A stretch of 64,000 nucleotides of DNA from Acuticoccus yangtzensis. GTDB taxonomy: Bacteria; Pseudomonadota; Alphaproteobacteria; Rhizobiales; Amorphaceae. The DNA lies in assembly GCF_001927245.1 (NCBI RefSeq), contig NZ_MJUX01000003.1, positions 62,001-126,000 of the forward strand, given 5' to 3'. The notes beneath the pieces are model-generated. The model ran no database searches, was not told where the DNA came from, and saw only the letters and a list, made by a program, of their open reading frames with translations. The position numbers and the translations under genes are program-made. This document shows positions 45,599 through 58,498 of the stretch, piece by piece; within the stretch, counting starts at the first letter, position 1, and each line of letters opens with the position of its first letter.

Positions 45599-46632
45599 GC
45601 GCGCCCGACCACACCGACGGGACAGGTGCCCCCGAAGCCACCACGGCACAGGCCGAAGGCACGGTACAGGCGGAAGGCCGCCACGTCCCGGTGATGCTGG
45701 CCGAGGTGATGGCCGAGCTGGCGCCGCAGCCGGGCGAGACCATCGTCGACGGCACCTTCGGCGGCGGCGGCTATACCCGCGCCATCCTGGAGACGGGCGC
45801 CCATGTCATCGGCATCGACCGCGACCCGTCCGCCGTGGCGCGCGGCCGGGCGATGACGGACCCCGCCTTCACCATGGTGGAAGGGACCTTCGGGGCGATG
45901 GACGCCCACGTCGCCGCGCTCGGTCACGACAAGGTGGACGGCGTGGTGCTGGACATCGGCGTCTCCTCCTTCCAGCTCGACCAGGCCGAGCGCGGCTTCT
46001 CCTTCCGCTTCGACGGCCCGCTCGACATGCGCATGGGCGGGGATGGGCCGACGGCGGCCGACATCTGCAACCACGCCGAGGTCAGCGACCTCGCCCACCT
46101 CCTGCGCACCTTCGGCGAGGAGCGCCACGCCGGGCGTGTCGCGCGAGCCATCGTCGCCGCGCGGCCGCTGGCGACCACGGCCGAGCTGACGGCGATTTGC
46201 GAGCGGGCGCTGAAGGCGGGGCCGGGTATCCACCCGGCGACGCGCACCTTTCAGGCGCTGCGCATCGCCGTCAACGATGAGCTCGGCGAACTCGGCCGCG
46301 CGCTGATCGCCGCCGAGGCGATCCTGCGGCAGGGCGGCCGCCTTGTGGTGGTGGCCTTCCACTCGCTGGAGGACCGCATCGTGAAGCGCTTCCTGGCCGA
46401 GCGGTCGGGAACGGCCGGCGGATCGCGCCACATGCCGGTGGCGGATGTCGCGCCGGCCACCTTCGTCGCCTCGGCCAAGCGGGCGCTCGCAGCGTCCGAC
46501 GCCGAGGCCAAGATCAATCCGCGCGCGCGCTCGGCCAAGTTGCGCGCCGCCACACGCACCGACGCGCCGGCCCGGTCCGCCGATCTGACGGACCTCGTCC
46601 CGCATGTCCGGCTGAGGGGGGTCTATTCATGA
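45595..46632 (+). CDS. rsmH: 16S rRNA (cytosine1402-N4)-methyltransferase
   Basis: SAM-dependent enzyme (formerly MraW) of 345 residues. HVPVMLAEVMAEL, IVDGTFGGGGYTRAIL (SAM loop), IGIDRDPSAV, VVLDIGVSSFQLD, RGFSFRFDGPLDMRM, TFQALRIAVNDEL and VVAFHSLEDRIVKRFL are all family hallmarks. A 28-residue Ala/Glu/Thr-rich extension precedes the core, and GTG 45595 is fixed by overlap with the mraZ stop. The end overlaps ftsL. Confidence 0.96.
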   Translation: MSAPDHTDGTGAPEATTAQAEGTVQAEGRHVPVMLAEVMAELAPQPGETIVDGTFGGGGYTRAILETGAHVIGIDRDPSAVARGRAMTDPAFTMVEGTFGAMDAHVAALGHDKVDGVVLDIGVSSFQLDQAERGFSFRFDGPLDMRMGGDGPTAADICNHAEVSDLAHLLRTFGEERHAGRVARAIVAARPLATTAELTAICERALKAGPGIHPATRTFQALRIAVNDELGELGRALIAAEAILRQGGRLVVVAFHSLEDRIVKRFLAERSGTAGGSRHMPVADVAPATFVASAKRALAASDAEAKINPRARSAKLRAATRTDAPARSADLTDLVPHVRLRGVYS

Positions 46633-46955
46633 AGCGTCCGGTTCGCTTTGCGGCGCTGGTGCTGGCCGTCTCGGTCGCCACCGTCAGCGCGGGTTCGGTC
46701 TTCATGATGAAGAAGGACGCCGAGCGCGACGCCTTCGCAATCCGTGAACTCAATCGAAAGATTGCCGCGGAACGGCAGAGAATCAGCGAACTTAGAGCCG
46801 AGTGGGGCGCACTCGACAATCCGCGACGTCTGCAGGCCCTGGTGGACCGGCATGCGGGAGTCCTGCGTCTCGCCCCGATCGAGGGCCGGCAGATCGCACA
46901 GGTGCGTGAAGTGGTGGCGGCCATGAGGCAGAAGCGCAAGGAGGGCGAGAAATGA
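46629..46955 (+). CDS. ftsL: Cell division protein FtsL
   Basis: Bitopic divisome protein of 108 residues. TM helix at about 7-26 and a periplasmic leucine-zipper-like coiled coil (IRELNRKIAAERQRISELRAEWGALDNPRRLQALVDRHAGV). Position between rsmH and ftsI, with ATGA overlaps on both sides, makes the call secure despite low sequence conservation in the family. Confidence 0.92.
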   Translation: MKRPVRFAALVLAVSVATVSAGSVFMMKKDAERDAFAIRELNRKIAAERQRISELRAEWGALDNPRRLQALVDRHAGVLRLAPIEGRQIAQVREVVAAMRQKRKEGEK

Positions 46956-48628
46956 GGCGCAACACGGTACGCAACGAAGGCGCGCGCGGACGCATCGGCC
47001 TTCTGCTGGTCGCCTGTGTTGCGATCTTCGGCGTCATCTCCGGGCGCCTCGTCCTCCTCGCCTCGGCGCCCGCGGTCGCCGGCGCCTTCTATGCCGGGTC
47101 GCCGCAGGACGACGTGCAGGCCGCCCGTCCCGACATCATCGACCGCAACGGCGAGGTGCTGGCGACCGACCTTGCCACCGCCTCCCTCTATGCCGAGCCG
47201 CGCAACATCGTCGACGTGGACGAGGCGGTGGAGCTTCTGACCCGCGAGCTTCCCGAGCTCGACCCGGTGAAGCTGCGCCGCGACCTGTCGACCGACCGCG
47301 GTTTCATCTGGCTGCAGCGCGAGGTGTCGGGCCTGAAGCGCGAGGCGATCCACAATCTCGGCATCCCCGGCATCGGCTTCCTGACCGAGACGAAGCGTTT
47401 CTATCCGGGCGGCTCGACGGTGGGGCACATCGTCGGCCACGTGAACATCGACAATGCGGGCATCGCGGGCCTCGAGAAGACCATCGATGGGGGCGGATTG
47501 TCGGCGCTGCAGTCGGCGGGGCTGGCGCGCAAGGGGCGCGACCTGTCGCCGGTGGAGGTGACGATCGACCTTCGCGTCCAGCATGCGGTGCGGGACGAGC
47601 TGTCGCGCGCCATCGAGCGTTACCGGGCGCTGGCGGCGATCGGCATCATCCTCGACGCGAAGACGCTGGAAGTCGTGGCGATGACCTCGCTGCCGGACTA
47701 CGACCCGAACGAGCCCGCCCAGGCGCTGGAAGACATCCGTATGAACCGCGCGATGGCGGGCGTCTACGAAATGGGCTCGGTCTTCAAGACCTTTACCCTG
47801 GCGATGGGGCTCGACACTGGCGCGATCACCCCGGCCTCGCAGCTCGACGCGCGCGGCAAGCTGCAGATCGGCCGCCACGCGATCGGCGACTTCCACGGCA
47901 AGAACCGCGTTTTGACGGCGGCCGAGGTGTTCCAATATTCGTCCAACATCGGCTCGGCGCGCATTGCGTTGAAGGTCGGCGCGCAGCGGGTGGAAGAGTA
48001 TTACCGCGCCTTCGGCTTCCTCGACCGGCTGGACACCGAGCTTCCCGAGGCGGCCAAGCCGCTGACGCCGTCGCGCTGGCCGCAGATCACGCTGGCGACG
48101 ACCTCGTTCGGCCACGGCATCTCGGTGACGCCGATGCATGTTGCGGCGGCCGCGGCCGCTGTGGTGAACGGCGGGATCTACGCGAACCCGACCTTCTACC
48201 CGCGCTCCGAGGCGGAGATGATGCGCATCGGGCGCCGGGTGCTCTCGCCGCAGACGTCCAAGCAGATGCGTGACCTCTTCTACCTCAACGGCAACGAGGG
48301 ATCGGGCCGCAGCGCGCTGGTGCCGGGCTACAATGTCGGCGGCAAGACGGGCACGGCCGAGAAGGTCGTCGGCGGCCGCTATGCGGAGAACAAGCGCTTC
48401 AACTCCTACCTCGCCGCCTTCCCGATGGACGATCCGCAATACATCGTCCTCGTGGTGATCGACGAGCCGAAGCCGGAGGAGGGCAAGCACTACGCCACCG
48501 CCGGGTGGAACGCGGCGCCGACGGTCGCCAACATCATCAGCCGCGTGGGGCCGATGCTCCATGTGGAGCCGCGCTTCCCCAACGATGATGCCATCGAACG
48601 GGCGATCACGGTCGCTTACCAGGAGTAG
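46952..48628 (+). CDS. ftsI: Septal peptidoglycan transpeptidase FtsI (PBP3)
   Basis: Class B penicillin-binding protein of 558 residues, the septal cross-linking enzyme. N-terminal TM (about 11-30), dimer/pedestal domain (RPDIIDRNGEVLATDLATASLYA, GGSTVGHIVGHV) and transpeptidase motifs SxxK (Ser276-Lys279 in EMGSVFKTF), SxN (Ser330-Asn332 in QYSSNIGSAR) and KTGT (Lys465). It overlaps ftsL by 4 nt and is followed by murE after 5 nt. Confidence 0.97.
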   Translation: MRRNTVRNEGARGRIGLLLVACVAIFGVISGRLVLLASAPAVAGAFYAGSPQDDVQAARPDIIDRNGEVLATDLATASLYAEPRNIVDVDEAVELLTRELPELDPVKLRRDLSTDRGFIWLQREVSGLKREAIHNLGIPGIGFLTETKRFYPGGSTVGHIVGHVNIDNAGIAGLEKTIDGGGLSALQSAGLARKGRDLSPVEVTIDLRVQHAVRDELSRAIERYRALAAIGIILDAKTLEVVAMTSLPDYDPNEPAQALEDIRMNRAMAGVYEMGSVFKTFTLAMGLDTGAITPASQLDARGKLQIGRHAIGDFHGKNRVLTAAEVFQYSSNIGSARIALKVGAQRVEEYYRAFGFLDRLDTELPEAAKPLTPSRWPQITLATTSFGHGISVTPMHVAAAAAAVVNGGIYANPTFYPRSEAEMMRIGRRVLSPQTSKQMRDLFYLNGNEGSGRSALVPGYNVGGKTGTAEKVVGGRYAENKRFNSYLAAFPMDDPQYIVLVVIDEPKPEEGKHYATAGWNAAPTVANIISRVGPMLHVEPRFPNDDAIERAITVAYQE

Positions 48629-48633
48629 GGCGC

Positions 48634-50064
48634 ATGCGGCTCGGCGAGCTGGTGCGCGACCTGCCGGTGATGTGGCAGGACGTGGCGGTCACGGGCGTGA
48701 CGGCGGATTCGCGCGCCGTGCGCCCCGGCATGATCTTCTTTGCGCTGAAGGGGGCGAAGGTCGACGGACTCGCGTTCGTGGGTGACGCCGTGAAGGCGGG
48801 CGCTGCGGCGATCGTCACCGCGCCGGGCGCGCCGGCGGGCGAACGCTGGCCGGGCGTGCCGGTCATCGCCGTGGACGATCCGCGCCGCTTGCTGGCGCTG
48901 ACGGCCGCGCGCCTCGCCGGACCGCAACCTGGCACCATCGTCGCCGTGACCGGGACCGCGGGGAAGACCTCGGTCGCCGAGTTCACACGCCAGATCTTCG
49001 CCGCGGCGGGGCACGAGGCCGTCTCCATCGGCACGCTGGGTGTGCGTGGCGCGGTGGAGGTGCCGGGCGGGCTGACGACACCGGACCCTGTGGCGCTGGC
49101 GGACGAACTCGCGGATCTCGCCCGCGCCGGTGTGACTCACGTGGCGATGGAAGCCTCGTCCCACGGCATCGACCAGCGGCGGCTGGACGGTGTGGTGCTG
49201 CAGGCGGCTGCCTTCACCAACATCGGCCGCGACCACCTCGATTATCACGAGACGCCGGAAGCCTATCTCGCCGCCAAGCTGCGCCTGTTCGAGACGCTCC
49301 AGCCGGTCGGCGCGCGCGTGGTCGTCGACCCGGACGCGCCGGGGGCGGACCGCGTCCTCGCCATCGCCCCGGACGCCTTCACCGTGGGCGACAACGGGAC
49401 GGGGCTGCGGATCGTCCACGCCGAGCCGCTGTCGACCGGATGGCGCACGGCCATCGACGGGCGGGAGGGGCGCTATCATGTCGACCTGCCGCTGATCGGC
49501 GACTTCCAGCTCGACAATGCGCTGGTGGCGGCGGGGCTCGCCATCGTCGGCGGGATCGAGGAGCGGGTCGCGGTCGAGGCGCTGGGGACGCTGAAGGGCG
49601 CGCCGGGGCGGCTGGAGCTGGTCGGCCTCACCCGGAACATGGCGCGCGTCTTCGTGGACTATGCGCACAAGCCCGATGCGATTACCGCCGCGTTGGACGC
49701 GTTACGGCGTACGACGTTGGGGCGGCTCGTCATCGTCATCGGCGCAGGCGGCGACCGGGATGCGGGCAAGCGCCCGTTGATGGGGCGCGCGGCGGCCGAG
49801 GCGGCGGACGTGGTGATCGTCACCGACGACAACCCGCGGTCCGAGGATCCGGCGCTGATCCGGAAAGCGGTGCTGGAAGGCGCGCCGGGCGCGATCGAGA
49901 TCGCCGACCGCGGCGAGGCGATCCGCGCGGCTGTGGCCATGCTGAAGGGCGACGATACGCTGATCGTGGCCGGAAAGGGCCACGAGGAGGGGCAATATGT
50001 GGGCGACCGCGTCATCCCGTTCAGCGATCATTCAGCCGTGAAGGCGGCGCTCGCTGCGTCATGA
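48634..50064 (+). CDS. murE: UDP-MurNAc-L-Ala-D-Glu:meso-DAP ligase
   Basis: Third-residue ligase of muropeptide synthesis, 476 residues. The ATP loop reads VTGTAGKTSVAEF; the usual Asn in TGTNGKT is Ala here. TPDPVALADELADL, MEASSHGIDQRR, and FVDYAHKPDAITAAL follow. The motif TDDNPRSEDP (near residue 398) is the meso-DAP-specifying DNPR signature, which agrees with dapB in this window. The end overlaps murF (ATGA). Confidence 0.97.
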   Translation: MRLGELVRDLPVMWQDVAVTGVTADSRAVRPGMIFFALKGAKVDGLAFVGDAVKAGAAAIVTAPGAPAGERWPGVPVIAVDDPRRLLALTAARLAGPQPGTIVAVTGTAGKTSVAEFTRQIFAAAGHEAVSIGTLGVRGAVEVPGGLTTPDPVALADELADLARAGVTHVAMEASSHGIDQRRLDGVVLQAAAFTNIGRDHLDYHETPEAYLAAKLRLFETLQPVGARVVVDPDAPGADRVLAIAPDAFTVGDNGTGLRIVHAEPLSTGWRTAIDGREGRYHVDLPLIGDFQLDNALVAAGLAIVGGIEERVAVEALGTLKGAPGRLELVGLTRNMARVFVDYAHKPDAITAALDALRRTTLGRLVIVIGAGGDRDAGKRPLMGRAAAEAADVVIVTDDNPRSEDPALIRKAVLEGAPGAIEIADRGEAIRAAVAMLKGDDTLIVAGKGHEEGQYVGDRVIPFSDHSAVKAALAAS

Positions 50065-51437
50065 AACAGATCTGGACCCTCGGCGACCTCGCCGACGCCG
50101 CGCAAGGCCGCCTCACCGGCGCCGAGCGCGCTTCACCCGTGACCGGAATCTCCATCGACACGCGCACGCTTTTGCCGAACGACGCGTTCTTCGCCGTCGT
50201 CGGCGTGTCGATGGACGGTCATCGTTTCGTGCCGAACGCGCTGGCGGCGGGGGCGGCGGCCGCCGTCGTCTCGCACGGCGAGGCGGAGCGGGCGATCGTC
50301 GTCGATGACGTTCTGGCGGCGCTGGAGCGCGTCGGCGTCGCGGCGCGGGCGCGGCTGGAGCCGGCGACCCCGGTGATCGCCATCACCGGCTCGGTCGGCA
50401 AGACCGGCACCAAGGAGATGCTGCGGCTCGCCTTCAGCGCCGAGGGCGAGGTTCACGCCTCCGCCGCGTCCTACAACAACCATTGGGGCGTGCCCTTGTC
50501 GCTGGCGCGTATGCCGGCGGACGTGGACGCGGCGATCTTCGAGATCGGCATGAACCACGCGGGCGAGATCACGCCGCTGACGAAGATGGTGCGGCCGACG
50601 ATCGCCATCATCACCACCGTGGCGGCGGTGCATCTGGAATTCTTCGATTCCGTGGCCGGGATCGCCGACGCCAAGGCGGAGATCTTCGCCGGGTTGGAGG
50701 AGGGCGGTGTTGCCATCATCCCCGCCGACAACGACCACACCGCGCGCCTTGCCGCTGCGGCCGAGGCGATGGGGGCGGAGGTCGTCACCTTCGGTGTCGG
50801 CGGCGACGTGTCGCTGACCTCGCTGGACGCTGACGGCGCCGCGGTGGCGGACGTGTTCGGCGAAACCATCGTCTTCGAGCTGGCGGACCCGGCGCCGCAT
50901 GTGGCCAACAACGCGCTCGCCGTTCTGGCGGCACTGTCGGTCGCCGGCTGGAATGTCGACGCGGGGGCCGAGGCGCTGCGCGAATGGTCGGCGCCGAAGG
51001 GGCGCGGGCGGCGCGTGCGTCTGAGGCCCGCGGGCGGCGAAGCGGTGATGCTCGACGATTGCTTCAACGCCAACCCGTCCTCCACCGGGGCGGCGATTGC
51101 GACGCTCGGCCGGGTCCCTGCGGCGCGGCGAATCGCGATCCTCGGTGACATGCGCGAATTGGGTCCGAGTGCAAGCGACCTTCACCGTGGACTGACGCCA
51201 CTTCTGGTCGATGCCGATGTGCGAATCGTCCACACAGTCGGAGAGATGACGAAACATTTACGAGACGCGCTCCCGTTCGAGATGCGCGGCCTCCATGCCG
51301 CCACGGCGGCGGAGCTGGTGACCCAGCTTCCGGAGGTCGAACCGGGTGATGCGATCCTCGTGAAGGGCTCGAAGGCCGTCGGCCTGGGCGCTGTCGTCGA
51401 GGCGATCGAGGAGCGTTACGGGCTGAACAATGTTTGA
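50061..51437 (+). CDS. murF: UDP-MurNAc-tripeptide:D-Ala-D-Ala ligase
   Basis: Adds D-Ala-D-Ala to the muropeptide; 458 residues. N-terminal domain with [18 protein letters not shown] and [16 protein letters not shown] loop [62 protein letters not shown]. The ATG at 50061 overlaps the murE stop, and the end overlaps mraY by 8 nt. A patch near 51,140-51,290 uses more AT-ended codons than the rest. Confidence 0.97.
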   Translation: MKQIWTLGDLADAAQGRLTGAERASPVTGISIDTRTLLPNDAFFAVVGVSMDGHRFVPNALAAGAAAAVVSHGEAERAIVVDDVLAALERVGVAARARLEPATPVIAITGSVGKTGTKEMLRLAFSAEGEVHASAASYNNHWGVPLSLARMPADVDAAIFEIGMNHAGEITPLTKMVRPTIAIITTVAAVHLEFFDSVAGIADAKAEIFAGLEEGGVAIIPADNDHTARLAAAAEAMGAEVVTFGVGGDVSLTSLDADGAAVADVFGETIVFELADPAPHVANNALAVLAALSVAGWNVDAGAEALREWSAPKGRGRRVRLRPAGGEAVMLDDCFNANPSSTGAAIATLGRVPAARRIAILGDMRELGPSASDLHRGLTPLLVDADVRIVHTVGEMTKHLRDALPFEMRGLHAATAAELVTQLPEVEPGDAILVKGSKAVGLGAVVEAIEERYGLNNV

Positions 51438-52511
51438 GCTTATATCCAATTTCTCGGACCAGATCCCGCCGCTGAACGTCTTCCGTTACATCACGTTCCG
51501 CACCGGCGGGGCGCTGGTGACGAGCCTTCTCGTCACCTTCATCTTCGGCCCGCGGATGATCCGCGCGCTGCGACTTCGCCAGGGAAAAGGCCAGCCGATT
51601 CGCGAGGACGGCCCGGCCAGCCACCTGTTGACGAAGCGCGGCACGCCGACGATGGGCGGGCTGATGATCCTCATGGGCCTCGTCATCTCGACGGTCCTGT
51701 GGGCCGACCTGTCGAACAAATATGTCTGGGTGATTCTCTACGTCACGCTCGGCTTCGGGGCGATCGGCTTCTACGACGACTACCTCAAGGTCTCCAAAGC
51801 CTCGCACAAGGGCTTCTCCGGCCGGGTGCGTCTCGCCATCGAATTCCTGATCGCCGGATCCGCCGCGACGATCATGATGTACCTCGAGACTCCGGCGCTG
51901 GAATCGGCGCTAACGTTCCCGTTCTTCAAGGGCCTCATCCTCAACCTCGGCGTGTTCTTTCCCGTGTTCGCGGCCTTCGTCATCGTCGGCTCCGGCAACG
52001 CGGTGAACCTGACGGACGGGCTCGACGGTCTCGCCATCGTGCCGGTGATGATCGCGGCGGGATCGTTCGGCGTCATCGCCTACCTGTCGGGTAACGCGGT
52101 GTTCGCGGACTACCTGCAGATCCACAACGTGGTGGGCGTTGGCGAGATCGCGGTGGTCGCGGGAGCCGTCATCGGCGCCGGGCTCGGGTTCCTGTGGTTC
52201 AACGCACCGCCCGCGGCGATCTTCATGGGCGATACCGGCTCGCTCGCGCTGGGCGGCATGATCGGCGCCATCGCCGTGGCGACGAAGCACGAGATCGTGC
52301 TCGCCATCATCGGCGGCCTCTTCGTGCTGGAAGCCGTGTCGGTGATCATCCAGGTCGCCTCGTTCAAGCTGACGGGTAAGCGCGTCTTCAAGATGGCGCC
52401 CATTCACCACCATTTCGAGCAACTGGGCTGGACCGAGCCGCAGGTGGTCATCCGCTTCTGGATCATCGCCTTCGTGCTGGCGCTGGTCGGCCTGTCGACG
52501 TTGAAGCTGAG

Positions 52512-52515
<4 letters not shown>
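51430..52515 (+). CDS. mraY: Phospho-MurNAc-pentapeptide transferase (lipid I synthase)
   Basis: Ten-TM integral membrane enzyme of 361 residues that loads the muropeptide on undecaprenyl phosphate. Motifs: [11 protein letters not shown], the Asp pair in [36 protein letters not shown] and the cytoplasmic HHH motif [11 protein letters not shown]. It begins inside murF and ends overlapping murD (ATGA). Confidence 0.98.
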
Positions 52516-53905
<1,390 letters not shown>

Positions 53906-53906
<1 letters not shown>

Positions 53907-55054
53907 TGGTCAGCAGAGCCGAAACCACGGCCTTCGCACGCTGGTGGTGGACCATCGACAGGACGCTGCTGTTCGCGCTTCTGGGGCTGATCGCGCTGGG
54001 GCTGGTCCTCTCCTTCGCCGCATCGCCGCCGGTGGCCGAACGCAACGGCTACGGCACCTATCACTTCGTCATCCGCCACTTCGTGTTCGCGGTGCCGGCG
54101 GTGATCACGCTGATCACGGTGTCCTTCTTCACCCCGCGCCAGGTCCGGCGCGCGGCGCTGATCCTGTTCGCCGTGGCGCTGGTGGCGATCATCCTGACGC
54201 TGTTCATCGGCCACGAGGTGAAGGGCGCGCGGCGCTGGCTCGGTTTTGCCGGTCTCACCGTGCAGCCGGCCGAGTTCATCAAGCCTGCCTTCGTCGTCAT
54301 CGTCGCGTTTCTTCTGTCTGAAGGGGCGAAGCGCAACGATCTGCCGGGGCGGCTCTTCTCGGTGTTCCTGCTCGCCGTCGTCATCGCGCCCCTGGTGGCG
54401 CAGCCTGACTTCGGTCAGGCGATGCTGGTGTCGATCACCTGGAGCGCGATGATCTTCCTCGCCGGCCTGCAATGGCGCTGGGTGTTCGCGCTGGGGGCGG
54501 CCGGCGTCGGCGGTATCGTCTCGGCCGTCACCTTCCTGCCCCACGTGCAGCAGCGCGTGCATTCCTTCCTCAACCCCGACGTCGCCGACAACTACCAGGT
54601 GGACCGCTCCATCGAGAGCTTCCTGCGCGGCGGGTGGTTCGGGGCGGGGCCGGGTGAAGGCATCGTCAAACGCTCGCTGCCGGACAGCCATACGGACTTC
54701 GTCTTCGCCGTCACGGCGGAGGAGTTCGGCATCGTCATGTGCCTCGTCATCGTGGCGCTGTTCGCGACCATCGTTCTGAAGGGCCTGTCGCGCGCCTTCC
54801 GCGAGGAAGACGAGTTCGTGCGGCTGTCGCTCTCTGGTCTCATCCTGCTGTTCGGCGGGCAAGCGTTCATTAACATGGCGGTTAATTTGCAGCTTATGCC
54901 GGCGAAAGGAATGACGCTTCCCTTCGTCTCCTATGGCGGCTCGTCGCTGACGGCGGTGGCGATCGGCATGGGATTCGCGCTCGCTCTGTCGCGGCGTCGT
55001 CCTGGCCATGTGCGCTTCACCGAGCGGCGCCATGTGGCGGAGGCGTTCGCCTGA
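53906..55054 (+). CDS. ftsW: Septal peptidoglycan polymerase FtsW (SEDS family)
   Basis: Ten-TM glycosyltransferase of 382 residues that works with Fts[42 protein letters not shown], the loop [24 protein letters not shown], the periplasmic [55 protein letters not shown] are SEDS hallmarks. It shares single bases with murD and murG at its ends (TAATG, TGATG). Confidence 0.96.
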
Positions 55055-56133
55055 TGCGGGCACTTCTGGCAGCGGGCGGAACGGGCGGGCATCTGTTCCC
55101 GGCGGAGGCGCTGGCGGCGGTGTTGACGGCGCGCGGCCACACGGTCGAGCTCGTCACCGACGACCGGGCGAAGACGCTGGTGGACACCTTCCCCGCGGCG
55201 CGGGTGCATTTCGTGCCCTCGGCCACGCTCGCCTCGAAGTCGCCGCTGGCGGTGGCGCGGATGGCGGTGGCGAACGGGCGGGGCTATCTCGCCTCGGCGC
55301 GGCTCATCAGGGCGCTGCGGCCGGACGTCGCCGTGGGGTTCGGCGGCTATCCGACCTTGCCGCCCTTGTCGGCGGCGCGGATGGCCAAGGTGCCGTCCAT
55401 CGTTCACGAGGCGAACGCGGTCATCGGCCGGGCGAACAAGACGCTGGCGCCCCACGCCCATGTGGCGACGAGCTTTCCGGACGTGAAAGGCCTTCCGGCT
55501 GCGCTGTCGGTGACGCATGTCGGCATTCCGGTGCGCGCGGCGGTGCTGGCGGCGGTGGCGCCCTTCGCGGCGCCGGACGGCACCGTGCGGCTTCTCGTCT
55601 TCGGCGGCAGCCAGGGCGCGCGCGTCTTTTCGGACGTGGTGCCGCCGGCGATCGCGGCGCTCGCCCCCGAGGTGCGGGCGCGCCTTGCCGTGACGCAGCA
55701 GGCCCGTCCCGAGGACGCGGCACGCGTGACGGCCGCCTACGAGGCGATGGGCGTCTCCGCCGAGGTGGCGCCGTTCTTCAAGGACCTTCCGGCGCGCATC
55801 GCGGCGGCGCACCTCGTCGTGGCGCGCTCGGGCGCGTCGACGGTGGCGGAGCTGTCGGTGATCGGCAGGCCCGCCCTTCTGGTGCCGCTGCCGGGGGCGC
55901 TGGACCAGGACCAGGCCCACAATGCCGCCGCGCTCGAAGCACTCGGCGGCGCGGTGATGCGCCTGCAGGCCGACATCACGCCCGAGAGCCTGACCGCGGA
56001 CCTTTCCGCCCTCGTCACCGACCCCGCACGCCTGGCCGAGATGGCCGAGAAGGCGCGCGGCCTTGCCAAGCCCGACGCCGCAGAGCGCCTCGCCGACCTC
56101 GCCGAGCGCATCGCCGCAGGAGACAGACCATGA
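55054..56133 (+). CDS. murG: Lipid II synthase, GlcNAc transferase MurG
   Basis: GT28 enzyme of 359 residues that adds GlcNAc to lipid I. Start [21 protein letters not shown] (membrane/donor loop), [41 protein letters not shown], and the UDP-GlcNAc site [36 protein letters not shown]. The stop overlaps murC (ATGA). Confidence 0.97.
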   Translation: MRALLAAGGTGGHLFPAEALAAVLTARGHTVELVTDDRAKTLVDTFPAARVHFVPSATLASKSPLAVARMAVANGRGYLASARLIRALRPDVAVGFGGYPTLPPLSAARMAKVPSIVHEANAVIGRANKTLAPHAHVATSFPDVKGLPAALSVTHVGIPVRAAVLAAVAPFAAPDGTVRLLVFGGSQGARVFSDVVPPAIAALAPEVRARLAVTQQARPEDAARVTAAYEAMGVSAEVAPFFKDLPARIAAAHLVVARSGASTVAELSVIGRPALLVPLPGALDQDQAHNAAALEALGGAVMRLQADITPESLTADLSALVTDPARLAEMAEKARGLAKPDAAERLADLAERIAAGDRP

Positions 56134-57536
56134 TCGCCCCCCTGAAGATGACCACCGCCATCGGCCCGGTCCACTTCGTGGGGATCGGCGGCATCGGCAT
56201 GTCGGGGATCGCCGAGGTGCTGCACAATCTCGGCTACGTGGTGCAGGGGTCGGACATCGCAGAGAGCGCCAACGTGCAGCGGCTGCGCGACAAGGGCATC
56301 GCCGTGTCCATCGGCCATGCGGCGGAGAATCTGGGCGAGGCGACGGTGATCGTCGTGTCGTCGGCGGTGAAGCGGGACAACCCGGAGCTGATGGCGGCGC
56401 GGGCGCGCCTGCTGCCGGTCGTGCGCCGGGCGGAGATGCTCGCCGAGCTGATGCGCCTGAAGCAGGCGATCGCGGTCGGCGGCACCCACGGCAAGACGAC
56501 GACCACCTCGCTGGTGGCAACGCTCTTGGAGGCGGGCGGCCTCGACCCGACGGTGATCAACGGCGGCATCATCAACGCCTACGGCACCAACGCGCGCCTC
56601 GGCGCGGGCGACTGGCTCGTGGCCGAGGCCGACGAGAGCGACGGCACCTTCGTCAAGCTGCCGGCGGACATCGCCATCGTGACGAACATCGACCCCGAAC
56701 ATCTCGACCACTACGGCGATTTCGACGGGGTGAGGGCGGCGTTCCGGCAGTTCGTCGAGAACGTGCCCTTCTACGGCTTCGCGGTGATGTGCATCGACCA
56801 TCCCGAAGTGCAGGCGATGGTCGGGCGCATCGAGGACCGGCGCATCATCACCTATGGCGAGAACCCGCAGGCGGATGTGCGCTTCATGAACGTGCGGCCC
56901 GGCCCGCGCACGGTGTTCGACGTGCGCCTGACCGACCGCGTGACGGGCAAGGTGGGACTCATCGAGGGTCTCAGCCTGCCGATGCCGGGGATCCACAACG
57001 TGTCCAACGCTTGCGCGGCGGTGGCGGTGGCGGACCGGCTCGGCATCGGCGCCGACGCCATCAAGGAAGGGCTCGACGCCTTCCGCGGCGTGAAGCGGCG
57101 CTTCACCCACGTCGGCGAGTGGAACGGCGTCAACATCTACGACGACTACGGGCACCACCCGGTGGAGATCCGCGCGGTGCTGGCGGCGGCGCGTCAGGCG
57201 GCGACAGGCCGCGTCATCGCCGTGGTGCAGCCGCACCGCTACACGCGCCTGCAGTCGCTGTTCGACGATTTCTGCGTCTGCTTCAACGATGCGGACGTGG
57301 TGATCGTCGCCGACGTCTATGCGGCGGGCGAGAAGCCGATCCCGGGCGCCGACAGGGACGCGCTGGTGGCCGGGATGGCCGCGCGCGGTCACCGTGACGT
57401 GGTGCCGCTGGAGGGCCGCGAGGCGCTGGCCGGGCTGATCGCCGAACGGGCGCAGCCGGGCGACATGGTGGTGTGCCTCGGCGCCGGGTCGATCACCCAG
57501 TGGGCGGCGGCGCTGCCGGGGGAGCTCGCCACGTGA
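56130..57536 (+). CDS. murC: UDP-MurNAc:L-Ala ligase
   Basis: First-residue ligase of 468 residues. [25 protein letters not shown] loop [19 protein letters not shown] (near 117), [32 protein letters not shown], and C-terminal [20 protein letters not shown] with [13 protein letters not shown]. The ATG at 56130 overlaps the murG stop. The end overlaps murB (GTGA). Confidence 0.97.
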   Translation: MIAPLKMTTAIGPVHFVGIGGIGMSGIAEVLHNLGYVVQGSDIAESANVQRLRDKGIAVSIGHAAENLGEATVIVVSSAVKRDNPELMAARARLLPVVRRAEMLAELMRLKQAIAVGGTHGKTTTTSLVATLLEAGGLDPTVINGGIINAYGTNARLGAGDWLVAEADESDGTFVKLPADIAIVTNIDPEHLDHYGDFDGVRAAFRQFVENVPFYGFAVMCIDHPEVQAMVGRIEDRRIITYGENPQADVRFMNVRPGPRTVFDVRLTDRVTGKVGLIEGLSLPMPGIHNVSNACAAVAVADRLGIGADAIKEGLDAFRGVKRRFTHVGEWNGVNIYDDYGHHPVEIRAVLAAARQAATGRVIAVVQPHRYTRLQSLFDDFCVCFNDADVVIVADVYAAGEKPIPGADRDALVAGMAARGHRDVVPLEGREALAGLIAERAQPGDMVVCLGAGSITQWAAALPGELAT

Positions 57537-58498
57537 GCCTTCCGGACCTTCTGCCCCTCTTTGACGGTGCCGGGATCAGGGGCCGTATGGAGCCGAATCA
57601 GCCGCTCGCGGACCTGACGTGGTTTCGTGTCGGCGGTCCGGCGCAGCTTCTGTTTAGCCCGGCGGACGAGGCCGACCTTGCCGCCTTCCTGAAGGTGCTG
57701 CCTGCCGAGGTGCCGGTGCACGTGATGGGGCTCGGCTCCAACACGCTCTTCCGCGACGGCGGCGTTCCGGGGGTGGTGATCCGCCTTTCGGCGCGCGGCT
57801 TCGGCCAGGTGGCGGAGGTCGGCGGCATGCTGGTCGCCGGTGCCGCGCTGCCGGACGTGAAGCTGGCGCGGGCGGCGGCGGATGCGTCGCTTGCGGGGCT
57901 CGCCTTCTACCGCGGCATTCCGGGTGCGCTCGGCGGCGCGCTGCGCATGAACGCGGGCGCCTACGGCACGGAGACGAAGGACGTTCTCGTCTCCGCCCGC
58001 GCGGTGGACCGGGCGGGCGAGGTGCACGTCCTGACCAATGCCGACTTCGGCTTCGCCTACCGCCACTCGTCTGTGCCGGCGGACTTCATCTTTACCGAGG
58101 CGACCTTCGCCGCGGAACCGGGCGATCGCGAGGCTATCCTGGCCGAGATGGAGGGCATCACCAATCGGCGCGAGGAGACGCAGCCGGTGAAGTCGCGCAC
58201 CGGCGGGTCCACCTTCAAGAACCCGCCGGGGGCGAAGGCGTGGCAGCTCGTCGACGCCGCCGGGTGCCGCGGCCTCGTCGTCGGCGGGGCGCAGATGTCC
58301 GAGCTGCACGCCAACTTCATGCTCAATCTGGGCGAGGCGACCGCGGACGATCTTGAGCGGCTGGGCGAAACGGTGCGCGGGCGCGTGCTCGAAACGTCGG
58401 GCATCGCGCTCGAATGGGAAATCAAGCGAATCGGCGTGCCGGCCGGGGCGGCAGTGCCCGCCTTCATGGGGCAGGGCAGCGCGGGAGGCACGGCATGA
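57533..58498 (+). CDS. murB: UDP-N-acetylenolpyruvoylglucosamine reductase
   Basis: FAD enzyme of 321 residues that makes UDP-MurNAc. [58 protein letters not shown] and [17 protein letters not shown] are diagnostic. The last contains the catalytic Ser, and [19 protein letters not shown] follows. It is of the alphaproteobacterial type, with no inserted domain. GTG start coupled to murC; stop coupled to ddl (ATGA). Confidence 0.97.
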   Translation: MSLPDLLPLFDGAGIRGRMEPNQPLADLTWFRVGGPAQLLFSPADEADLAAFLKVLPAEVPVHVMGLGSNTLFRDGGVPGVVIRLSARGFGQVAEVGGMLVAGAALPDVKLARAAADASLAGLAFYRGIPGALGGALRMNAGAYGTETKDVLVSARAVDRAGEVHVLTNADFGFAYRHSSVPADFIFTEATFAAEPGDREAILAEMEGITNRREETQPVKSRTGGSTFKNPPGAKAWQLVDAAGCRGLVVGGAQMSELHANFMLNLGEATADDLERLGETVRGRVLETSGIALEWEIKRIGVPAGAAVPAFMGQGSAGGTA